A stretch of 5,049 nt of DNA from an uncultured Candidatus Saccharibacteria bacterium (lineage in GTDB: Bacteria > Patescibacteria > Saccharimonadia > Saccharimonadales > UBA6022): positions 1-5,049 of the forward strand of contig CAMLGO010000067.1 in the NCBI GenBank assembly GCA_946479665.1, written 5' to 3'. The notes beneath the pieces were generated by a model. That model had not been told where the DNA came from. It saw only the letters and a program-made list of their open reading frames with translations, and did no database searches. Below, piece after piece: positions 1-3,862 of this stretch. Position 1 is the stretch's first letter. The number at the start of each line of letters is the position of its first letter. A program made the translations under genes and the position numbers.

Positions 1-274
1 GGAGCTGGAGCAAGTTTTCACCTGCAAGACCTTCTTTACGGCGAGTTGCTTCGTTCATCAAACGAGCAAACTGCTTTTCAAGAAGACCGTATGTGCGGCG
101 AACTTTTTGCTTTTCACGCAACTGAGTGGCGTAAAGGCTTTGTTTGCCCTGACGACCATGTGCGTGCTGACCTGGAATACCAGATTTCTTTGCCATGATT
201 TTGTGCGCTTTAGGATGGAGCGCATAGCCCTCACGACGAGACTGTTTGACAATTGGAGAAGTATCTCGTGCCAT
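1..274 (-). CDS. rpsD: Small-subunit ribosomal protein uS4 (partial, 3' end outside window)
   Basis: This is the N-terminal 91 residues of uS4, a primary 16S rRNA-binding protein that nucleates assembly of the 30S body. The start is the ATG at 272-274, one base after the rpsK stop, giving MARDTSPIVKQSRREGYALH. Family landmarks are SRREGY, IPGQHAHGR, LREKQKVRRTYGLLEKQF and GENLLQL, all matching bacterial uS4. The visible part contains no cysteine, so it is the zinc-free type, lacking the four-cysteine N-terminal zinc site of some bacterial uS4 proteins. The remaining part, including most of the S4 RNA-binding domain, lies beyond the left edge. The one-base gap to rpsK implies translational coupling inside the infA-rpmJ-rpsM-rpsK-rpsD operon; rpoA and rplQ usually follow but cannot be seen here. 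Confidence 0.96.
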   Translation of the reverse strand, partial: MARDTSPIVKQSRREGYALHPKAHKIMAKKSGIPGQHAHGRQGKQSLYATQLREKQKVRRTYGLLEKQFARLMNEATRRKEGLAGENLLQL

Positions 275-275
275 A

Positions 276-668
276 TTAAGCCCTTCGTGCCTTTCGAGGA
301 CGAACGCCACCGTGAGGTACGCCAGTCACATCTTTAATGCTATCTACAGTAATTTCGAATGCACCCATTGCACGAATCGCTGCGTCACGACCAAGACCTA
401 CACCCTTAACGAATACGTCAACAGATGATAGACCGTGAAGTGATTTCACGAGTTCGGCTGCTTTTTCAGCAGCAACTTGAGATGCGTACGCTGTACCCTT
501 TTTACTGCCGCGGAAACCGCAGGCACCAGCACTAGAGGCTGCAAGTACATTACCTTTTTTGTCAGTGAACGTAACAATAGTATTGTTAAACGTTGCCTGA
601 ATGTGCAGTTGACCAGAAGGAACTGATCGGCGCTGCTTCTTACGAGTTGTCGTTTTTGCTTCTGCCAT
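276..668 (-). CDS. rpsK: Small-subunit ribosomal protein uS11
   Basis: This encodes a 130-residue uS11, a platform protein of the 30S subunit that contacts 16S rRNA near the mRNA exit and E site. Length is close to the 129 residues of the E. coli protein. Landmarks are HIQATFNNTIVT (about 22-33), the SAGACGFRGSKKGT segment (about 46-59), AAEKAAELVK, and KGVGLGRDAAIRA (about 88-100). The C-terminal tail reads VPHGGVRPRKARRA, whereas the usual bacterial tail is IPHNGCRPPKKRRV. The asparagine that forms isoaspartate in E. coli uS11 is therefore a glycine here (residue 120). The ATG at 666-668 is preceded by AAAGGA nine bases upstream, a clear ribosome binding site. It lies 15 bases after rpsM and one base before rpsD, so it is internal to the ribosomal operon. 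It ends in TAA. Confidence 0.97.
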   Translation of the reverse strand: MAEAKTTTRKKQRRSVPSGQLHIQATFNNTIVTFTDKKGNVLAASSAGACGFRGSKKGTAYASQVAAEKAAELVKSLHGLSSVDVFVKGVGLGRDAAIRAMGAFEITVDSIKDVTGVPHGGVRPRKARRA

Positions 669-683
669 AATCTATATTCCTTT

Positions 684-1070
684 CTACGTCTTAGACGCTG
701 CCTTCTTTTGTGTACCGCCCACTGCTACTGCTTTACCCTTACGAGTTCGTGCGTTCGTTCGGGTTCGTTGACCGTTTACTGGGAGACCAGCTTTGTGTCG
801 TAGACCGCGATAGGCGTTTACATCCTTTAGACGCTTAATATTATTTGTCACCAAGCGCTGTAGGTCGCCTTCCACGGTATAATCAGAATCGATTAATTCG
901 CGAATACGTTGTTCTTCAGCCTCGGTGAGATCTTTCACCCGAGTGGTCGGCTCAACTTTTGCCGCCGCAAGGATGGTCGATGCGAAGTGTGGACCGATGC
1001 CGTATACATACGTCAAAGCGATCTGCACTTGCTTTTCAGATGGGATTACAATCCCAGCGATTCGAGCCAT
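684..1070 (-). CDS. rpsM: Small-subunit ribosomal protein uS13
   Basis: This encodes a 128-residue uS13, a 30S head protein that forms intersubunit bridges and contacts P-site tRNA with its C-terminal tail. Landmarks are [10 protein letters not shown] at the start, YGIGPHFA (the helix-two-turn-helix region, about 23-30), [30 protein letters not shown] (about 78-98) and [13 protein letters not shown] (about 100-112). The tail after this motif, rich in lysine and alanine, is about ten residues longer than in E. coli (118 residues). The ATG at 1068-1070 lies two bases after the rpmJ stop, and a CAGGG near the end of rpmJ can act as ribosome binding site, so the two genes are probably translationally coupled. 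It ends in TAG, 15 bases before rpsK. Confidence 0.97.
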   Translation of the reverse strand: MARIAGIVIPSEKQVQIALTYVYGIGPHFASTILAAAKVEPTTRVKDLTEAEEQRIRELIDSDYTVEGDLQRLVTNNIKRLKDVNAYRGLRHKAGLPVNGQRTRTNARTRKGKAVAVGGTQKKAASKT

Positions 1071-1072
1071 GC

Positions 1073-1189
1073 TTAACCCTGCCTTTGCTTATTCTTAGGT
1101 TTTTTCTTGTTGATGACCCTCAGTATACCTTTACGGCGTACAATTTGGTCATCCGGACTAATTTTTTTGACACTTGCACGAACTTTCAT
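1073..1189 (-). CDS. rpmJ: Large-subunit ribosomal protein bL36, cysteine-free form
   Basis: This 38-residue gene lies in the gap between infA and rpsM. Translation from the ATG at 1187-1189 gives [20 protein letters not shown], continuing to the diagnostic end KPKNKQRQG and a TAA at 1073-1075. Length and both ends match bL36 exactly (E. coli MKVRASVKK...KPKHKQRQG, 38 residues). The zinc ligands of the classical protein (three cysteines and one histidine) are replaced by Ser11, Asp14, Asn27 and Asn33, so this is the zinc-independent form. bL36 is a small late-assembling 50S protein near the base of the L7/L12 stalk. The likely ribosome binding site is GGGAG, rather far at 13 bases upstream of the start. 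The infA stop is 32 bases upstream and the rpsM start two bases downstream. Confidence 0.96.
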   Translation of the reverse strand: MKVRASVKKISPDDQIVRRKGILRVINKKKPKNKQRQG

Positions 1190-1221
1190 AAGCGTTCAAA
1201 AACTCCCGTTTTCCCTTTAGT

Positions 1222-1446
1222 TTAATCTCTCATGCGAAAGCTGATTCTGCCCTTAGTAAGATCGTAAGGGGTCAACTCAACTTCCACCTTATCGCCTGGA
1301 ACAAGTCGGATATAGTGCTTGCGCATTTTACCTGAAATGTGGGCGATAATACTATGACCATTCTCAAGTTCTACTCGAAATTGAGTATTAGGCAGTGCTT
1401 CCACTACCTTACCTTGCAATTTGATTACTTCTTTTTGACTAGCCAT
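1222..1446 (-). CDS. infA: Translation initiation factor IF-1
   Basis: This encodes a 74-residue IF-1, a single OB-fold protein that binds the 30S A site and cooperates with IF-2 and IF-3 during initiation. Landmarks are the block [14 protein letters not shown] (residues about 19-32), [24 protein letters not shown] and [16 protein letters not shown] at the C-terminus, all nearly identical to the family consensus (E. coli 72 residues). The ATG at 1444-1446 begins [12 protein letters not shown]. No Shine-Dalgarno sequence is visible: the bases just upstream on the coding strand are CTACTACTGTAACTT. A strong promoter sits so close that the 5' leader would be only about 7-10 bases. The gene is the first of the ribosomal operon. 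In many bacteria map precedes it directly; here orphan gene A and a hairpin-rich gap do. Confidence 0.97.
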   Translation of the reverse strand: MASQKEVIKLQGKVVEALPNTQFRVELENGHSIIAHISGKMRKHYIRLVPGDKVEVELTPYDLTKGRISFRMRD

Positions 1447-1455
1447 AAGTTACAG

Positions 1456-1475
1456 TAGTAGATTATACACTACTA
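1456..1475. repeat. Dyad around the infA -10 element
   Basis: TAGTAG (1456-1461) and CTACTA (1470-1475) are perfect inverted 6-base arms that flank an 8-base centre containing the -10 box. The dyad covers the region from the spacer to the start site, where a repressor would block RNA polymerase. It could be an operator, but chance is not excluded for arms of this length. Confidence 0.35.
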
Positions 1476-1490
1476 GAGGCCGCGCGTAAA
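1462..1490 (-). promoter_or_regulatory. Promoter P1 of the infA operon, near the start codon
   Basis: Read on the minus strand, a -35 element TTTACG (1485-1490) and a perfect -10 element TATAAT (1462-1467) are separated by exactly 17 bases. Transcription would begin at about 1453-1456, only 7-10 bases before the infA ATG at 1446. The resulting mRNA would be nearly leaderless and has no room for a Shine-Dalgarno sequence. The spacing and the perfect -10 make this one of the best promoter matches in the window. Confidence 0.75.
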
Positions 1491-1503
1491 GCACTTTTAG
1501 AAT

Positions 1504-1537
1504 AATGCCATCTGGAGAGTTTGCTCCGCGTGGCATT
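1504..1537. repeat. Hairpin upstream of infA promoter P1
   Basis: AATGCCA (1504-1510) pairs with TGGCATT (1531-1537); after a 3x3 internal loop, GGAG (1514-1517) pairs with CTCC (1524-1527) around a 6-base loop. On the minus strand it is followed by ATTCTAAAAG, a poor T-tract, so it is at best a weak terminator. It lies just downstream of promoter candidate P2 and would sit in the leader of a P2 transcript. Confidence 0.45.
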
Positions 1538-1549
1538 TACAATAATTCT

Positions 1550-1577
1550 ATTGTACCGTAACGATAAAATACGTCAA
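1550..1577 (-). promoter_or_regulatory. Promoter candidate P2, distal to infA
   Basis: On the minus strand, TTGACG (1572-1577) and TACAAT (1550-1555) lie 16 bases apart, matching five of six bases at each element. A transcript from about 1543 would run through the hairpin at 1504-1537 before reaching infA, giving a leader of roughly 100 bases, in contrast to the nearly leaderless P1 transcript. Confidence 0.55.
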
Positions 1578-1591
1578 GACGACGATATATA

Positions 1592-1633
1592 CTCATCTCT
1601 CAAACTTCAATACTTTGAAATCTCAGAGATGAG
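1592..1633 (-). repeat. Long imperfect hairpin in the gene A-infA gap
   Basis: CTCATCTCT (1592-1600) and AGAGATGAG (1625-1633) form a perfect 9-base stem. Read as minus-strand RNA, one G-G mismatch is followed by nine further pairs (two of them G-U) closing a 4-base loop, AGTA. On the plus strand those two wobbles become A-C mismatches, which suggests minus-strand RNA is the functional form. No T-tract follows, so it is not a standard intrinsic terminator. It could stabilise the 3' end of the B-A mRNA or act as a protein-binding site. Confidence 0.5.
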
Positions 1634-1663
1634 GACAGAGAGAAAATCTACTGGCCTCACCTT

Positions 1664-1707
1664 GAATTATCGTAAACGACAGACGAATCAGTCGTTTTTG
1701 ATAATTC
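1664..1707. repeat. Inverted repeat overlapping the gene A stop codon
   Basis: GAATTATC (1664-1671) pairs with GATAATTC (1700-1707), and AAACGAC (1674-1680) with GTCGTTT (1691-1697), interrupted by a 2x2 mismatch and closed by a 10-base loop. The repeat includes the last codons and the TGA (1688-1690) of gene A. The inner stem followed by TTTACG on the minus strand makes a weak terminator; on the plus strand it is followed by TTG after GTCGTTT. It most plausibly marks the end of the B-A transcript. Confidence 0.45.
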
Positions 1708-2116
1708 GTAGGGTTGGCCGCAGACGAACGGCAAGCGATGGGATGTTGAAGCTAAAATTCAACCTATGCATCCCCACATCACCGTATCCAATGACCACCC
1801 TCTGTTCCAGGTACTCGCTCAGCATCTGTTGAAGACGCCTCTGAAGCAATTCCGGATTGAACAGGCCGATAGTCGATCCTTCGGCAAACCACAACCATTG
1901 GTTGAGGAGCGAAGTCTCGACAAGTTCACACAATGTCTTACCATTGAGATGTTCCACCACCCTTTCGGACGTATAGCCATTTTTAACACCAAGAACCTGG
2001 ACAATACTTCGAAGCAGGTAGTCGATGCTCTCTTCTTGGTGTGATCGCATTTTGACCAGGAAGCTGTTTGCTTCGCCGTCCATGACAGTTGGGCTTTTGG
2101 CCTTTGCTCGTGTCAC
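1688..2116 (-). CDS. Uncharacterised protein A (142 residues)
   Basis: I do not recognise a family. The predicted 142-residue product looks soluble: no signal peptide or membrane segment. It starts with a basic stretch (MTRAKAKSP), then a probable helical region (about 23-42), a part containing the motif NQWLWFAEG (72-80), an amphipathic stretch rich in Leu, Gln and Arg (about 88-106), and a possible beta-rich end (107-139) finishing RIIKND. The start is a GTG that overlaps the TGA of gene B in a GTGA arrangement, with AAGAAGCAGGA directly upstream, so translation probably depends on coupling to B. An alternative is the ATG of Met12, which lacks a good ribosome binding site. A and B form one two-gene unit; an inverted repeat covers the stop codon. 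It occupies part of the place where adk and map stand in many bacteria. Confidence 0.75.
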   Translation of the reverse strand: MTRAKAKSPTVMDGEANSFLVKMRSHQEESIDYLLRSIVQVLGVKNGYTSERVVEHLNGKTLCELVETSLLNQWLWFAEGSTIGLFNPELLQRRLQQMLSEYLEQRVVIGYGDVGMHRLNFSFNIPSLAVRLRPTLRIIKND

Positions 2117-2637
2117 TCCTGCTTCTTTCTGTCGAACTTCAGTACGACATCCTTGGATTCAAAGGCCGCAACGACGCACGCGCCGAGCGGCTGCTTCTTG
2201 TTGAAGCACTGAACAACTTGCCTGCCGAGCTCTTCGGCGGGGTACCGGCTGTCGATGAATCTCGACTTTCCGAGGAAATCTGACCAAGCAATGAGCTCGG
2301 CCTGACCGATAAGCGTTTCTTTGTAGCCGATGGCGTACCTAAGAAACTTATATTTGCCTTCGTCGAAGTCCAACGTACTGCCGTTGTAGCTGTAGGCTGC
2401 CTTGGTGGCCATGGCATCAAGCAAGACGTTCATGTGAGCCTCCACGGAGGCCAGCATAGATCGCTTGTCATCGTATGCCATGTAGATCTCGGCCGGCTGC
2501 GCTGTGCGCTTTTTGACACGATTGAAGGTTTGGAGCAGTCTGAACTTGCCATCCCATCGTTTGCCGATTTGAGGCGGTTTCTCGAACAACCTCCTGTACC
2601 CGCTCCGACGTCGTTCAACTGACTCAAGAAGTGGCAT
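2113..2637 (-). CDS. Uncharacterised protein B (174 residues)
   Basis: I do not recognise a family. From the ATG at 2635-2637 the product is 174 residues, beginning MPLLESVERRRSGYRRLFEK. The frame extends upstream to a GTG at 2698-2700, but that start has no ribosome binding site and lies inside a hairpin. The chosen ATG has GAGAG nine bases upstream and follows a good promoter. The N-terminal 60 residues are strongly basic (RRRSGYRR, NRVKKR), which could suit nucleic-acid binding; this is only an inference. The middle is helical (about 58-82), then comes an aromatic, Tyr-rich part (82-105). The last third contains WSDFLGKSRFIDSRYPAEEL (118-137) and a hydrophobic stretch LGACVVAAF (151-159) too short for a membrane helix, ending in charged KFDRKKQE. 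It overlaps gene A by four bases. Confidence 0.78.
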   Translation of the reverse strand: MPLLESVERRRSGYRRLFEKPPQIGKRWDGKFRLLQTFNRVKKRTAQPAEIYMAYDDKRSMLASVEAHMNVLLDAMATKAAYSYNGSTLDFDEGKYKFLRYAIGYKETLIGQAELIAWSDFLGKSRFIDSRYPAEELGRQVVQCFNKKQPLGACVVAAFESKDVVLKFDRKKQE

Positions 2638-2662
2638 TGCTATTTTCTCTCTATCTTGTAAG

Positions 2663-2700
2663 GTGCACCCATAACTCGACACTGTCGAGCAGATGTGCAC
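2663..2700 (-). promoter_or_regulatory. Leader hairpin before gene B
   Basis: GTGCAC (2663-2668) pairs with GTGCAC (2695-2700), a two-base AT extension follows after a CC bulge, and CTCGAC (2675-2680) pairs perfectly with GTCGAG (2684-2689) around a 3-base loop. It falls between the gene B promoter and its ribosome binding site, so it would be in the 5' untranslated leader. No T-tract follows, so an effect on mRNA stability or translation is more likely than termination. Confidence 0.55.
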
Positions 2701-2723
2701 GGAGTGGAATTATCAGTAGGATA

Positions 2724-2752
2724 TTTATAACAAGTAATATTGTTTTTGTAAA
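2724..2752 (-). promoter_or_regulatory. Promoter of the gene B-A unit
   Basis: On the minus strand, TTTACA (2747-2752) and TATAAA (2724-2729) are separated by exactly 17 bases, five of six consensus matches each. Transcription would begin near 2717 and give a leader of about 80 bases that contains the hairpin at 2663-2700. It lies downstream of the terminator-like element that closes gene C. Confidence 0.68.
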
Positions 2753-2762
2753 TAGGGTCGGT

Positions 2763-2784
2763 AAAATAAAAACCGCCAGGGGCG
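2763..2784 (-). terminator. Probable intrinsic terminator of gene C
   Basis: On the minus strand the short stem CGCC/GGCG with a CCT loop (2774-2784) is followed by GTTTTTATTTTA, a good T-tract. The stem is only four G-C pairs long. The upstream half also belongs to a competing outer stem: GGGCGTCC (2818-2825) can pair with GGGCGCCC (2780-2787) with one G-U pair. Its place between the gene C stop and the gene B promoter suits a terminator. Confidence 0.5.
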
Positions 2785-2841
2785 CCCACACTCCAAAGCG
2801 ATAGCTTCAAGGTATATGGACGCCCTCTGACGATATGTTTT

Positions 2842-3192
2842 TTATTGGGGAGCGGTAGCACCGACGAAATGAGCGTGCGGCTGCCACTTTTCTAGCTTGG
2901 CTCGAATAACTGCTCGCTTCTTATACAGCAATTTAAGGTCACTACTGCACTTCTCCTCCTCGACTCGCAGTTTCGACAGCCGAGCATACTCAGCGTCGAT
3001 AACCTTGTTGTCCTGTTCGTCGTGCGCTTTGGGGTCATAGACCCGCTTCTCCTGCTCGTGTTTATCGAGAGTGCTCCGGGCGGCTTGCACCGCCTTCGAG
3101 ACCCTCTCGCTCGCCTTACAGGCGACCGTGATTGCCGCGTTGCAACTCTCAAGTTTCTGCTCGTAATAATCAACAATGATTCCTACAGGCAT
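2842..3192 (-). CDS. Uncharacterised protein C, helical/coiled-coil (116 residues)
   Basis: I do not recognise a family. The ATG at 3190-3192 is chosen because GGGGGGAAG precedes it; a longer frame from a GTG at 3222 would begin inside a terminator-like hairpin and is unlikely. The 116-residue product begins MPVGIIVDYYEQKLESC and is almost wholly predicted helix by composition: one charged, Ala-rich helix (about 6-50), a break at VYDPKAHD (51-58), and a second helix rich in Lys, Glu, Arg and Leu (about 59-103). This suggests an antiparallel helical hairpin or coiled coil. It then ends in a short tail with the His pair HAH (106-108). There are three cysteines (17, 25, 82) and no signal peptide or membrane segment. 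It appears to be its own transcription unit, with an extended -10 promoter upstream and a terminator-like element downstream. Confidence 0.75.
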   Translation of the reverse strand: MPVGIIVDYYEQKLESCNAAITVACKASERVSKAVQAARSTLDKHEQEKRVYDPKAHDEQDNKVIDAEYARLSKLRVEEEKCSSDLKLLYKKRAVIRAKLEKWQPHAHFVGATAPQ

Positions 3193-3213
3193 CTTGCTCT
3201 TCCCCCCGGATAT

Positions 3214-3248
3214 AAAAAACACCGCTCACTCTCTGCGCGAACGGTGCT
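3214..3248 (-). terminator. Terminator-like hairpin in the leader of gene C
   Basis: On the minus strand AGCACCGTTCGC (3237-3248) pairs with GTGAGCGGTGTT (3218-3229) over 12 base pairs, three of them G-U, around a 7-base loop, GCAGAGA. A run of six T's (3214-3219) overlaps and follows the stem. This is a good intrinsic terminator, but it ends about 20 bases before the gene C start, downstream of the likely gene C promoter. It may be an attenuator of C, or simply the terminator of gene D. Its 3' half GAGCGGTGTT plus T-run recurs before gene D. Confidence 0.7.
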
Positions 3249-3279
3249 CGTGTCGATAAGAATTACTAGGACATGTACT

Positions 3280-3288
3280 GTTATAGCA
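3280..3288 (-). promoter_or_regulatory. Extended -10 promoter candidate for gene C
   Basis: On the minus strand TGCTATAAC (3280-3288) is an extended -10 element (TGnTATAAC). No convincing -35 lies 17 bases upstream, but the sequence upstream (3291-3324) is almost purely A and T and could act as an UP-like element. A start near 3273 would place the terminator-like hairpin at 3214-3248 inside the leader of gene C. Confidence 0.45.
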
Positions 3289-3339
3289 CGAATAAAATCA
3301 ATTTAAAAGTAAAAATTTTAATATGAGAGAGCGCCACCA

Positions 3340-3373
3340 GGCCGGTGCGGCGCAGTAGAGCACCGCACCGGCC
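3340..3373 (-). repeat. Very strong GC-rich hairpin after gene D
   Basis: On the minus strand GGCCGGTGCGGTGC (3360-3373) pairs with GCGCCGCACCGGCC (3340-3353) over 14 base pairs with one G-U, around a 6-base loop, TCTACT. On the plus strand the same position is an A-C mismatch, so the continuous stem exists only in minus-strand RNA. It begins six bases after the gene D stop. What follows is TGGTGGCGCTCTCTC, without a T-tract, so it is not a textbook terminator; it may protect the 3' end of the D mRNA or act with a distant T-rich stretch. Confidence 0.7.
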
Positions 3374-3378
3374 ATAAA

Positions 3379-3783
3379 CTAGGCTACAGATCGATAAACA
3401 ATCGAGACAGAGTACTGTGACTCACTTTCAATGTTCGTGTGAAATTGGACAAGACCGGGCGTTTGCACGTCAGACAGAATTGACACTATTTGATTGATAT
3501 TAAATATCAGCTCAAGTTTTTTAAGCGCCTCGTAAAAACCCTCTGTCGGCTCTTGATCTTCCAGCCACTGCTTGGCAACATGCTGGTCGGGCACATCAGC
3601 CATATTCATGCCGCGTTCATACATGAAGCGCCTATGAATGCGTTCAAGCTCAGCCTGAACAATCTGCGAGACCTCAGCCTCTGCAGGTGCAGGCAGCTCT
3701 TTGCTCCTGTATTCCTGTTCATTGTTGTTGGCAAGCCACATAACGTGACCCGCCTCAAGTTTATTGTTCTCATTGCATGTCAT
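3379..3783 (-). CDS. Uncharacterised protein D (134 residues)
   Basis: I do not recognise a family. The ATG at 3781-3783 is preceded by GAGAGAG eight bases upstream and gives a 134-residue acidic-looking, soluble product with no signal peptide or membrane segment. An alternative start is Met15 (ATG at 3739-3741), which has GAGGCGGG upstream and cannot be ruled out. By composition there is a helix at about 34-57 (EAEVSQIVQAELERIHRRFM), a linker ADVPDQHVAKQWLEDQEPT (62-80), a helix at about 82-104 (FYEALKKLELIF, NQIVSIL), and a C-terminal stretch with alternating polar and hydrophobic residues (111-133, ending YSVSIVYRSVA) suited to beta strands. It lies just downstream of secY with its own promoter, so it need not be part of the secY operon. 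It ends in TAG, six bases before a very strong hairpin. Confidence 0.75.
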   Translation of the reverse strand: MTCNENNKLEAGHVMWLANNNEQEYRSKELPAPAEAEVSQIVQAELERIHRRFMYERGMNMADVPDQHVAKQWLEDQEPTEGFYEALKKLELIFNINQIVSILSDVQTPGLVQFHTNIESESQYSVSIVYRSVA

Positions 3784-3800
3784 CGACTATACTCTCTCAT

Positions 3801-3831
3801 AAAAGAACACCGCTCCCAAAGGAGCGATGCT
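3801..3831 (-). terminator. Terminator between secY and gene D, also in the gene D leader
   Basis: On the minus strand AGCATCGCTCC (3821-3831) pairs with GGAGCGGTGTT (3806-3816) over 11 base pairs around a 4-base loop, TTTG, and is followed by CTTTTA. It is a good intrinsic terminator for secY. However, the best promoter for gene D lies upstream of it, and the gene D ribosome binding site lies only three bases after the T-run, so gene D transcripts must also pass through it. Confidence 0.8.
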
Positions 3832-3847
3832 CAACTTGGTTTCGGTT

Positions 3848-3862
3848 GTTATATATTATAAC
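3848..3862. repeat. Dyad overlapping the gene D -10 element
   Basis: GTTATA (3848-3853) and TATAAC (3857-3862) are perfect inverted arms separated by three bases and cover the -10 box and likely start site. This could be an operator or simply a by-product of an A/T-rich promoter. Confidence 0.35.

Noticed and set aside
1674..1700. Plus-strand intrinsic terminator made by AAACGAC/GTCGTTT followed by T's.
   Set aside because: There is no plus-strand gene upstream to terminate; the repeat is better explained as part of the larger inverted repeat at the end of gene A.
2638..2700. Upstream GTG start for gene B at 2700, adding 21 residues.
   Set aside because: There is no ribosome binding site before it and the added segment is encoded by the palindromic leader hairpin.
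2640..2861. A 73-codon minus-strand frame across the gene C-gene B gap as a small gene.
   Set aside because: It covers a terminator, a promoter and a hairpin, overlaps gene C out of frame, and shows no ribosome binding site or family resemblance.
3193..3222. Upstream GTG start for gene C at 3222, adding ten residues.
   Set aside because: It falls inside the terminator-like hairpin and its T-run, and the ATG at 3192 has a strong ribosome binding site.
3322..3801. Ten-base inverted repeat TATGAGAGAG (3322-3331) and CTCTCTCATA (3792-3801) flanking gene D, as possible mobile-element ends.
   Set aside because: The match does not extend past ten bases, the right copy is simply the gene D ribosome binding site region, and there is no transposase or target duplication. 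Chance is likely for a low-complexity GA repeat.
3490..3861. A 123-codon open frame on the plus strand opposite gene D.
   Set aside because: It lies antisense to a frame with promoter and ribosome binding site, has no ribosome binding site of its own, and runs into the terminator region. Other plus-strand frames (for example 1521-1832, 3022-3306, 3827-4177) are shadows for the same reasons.
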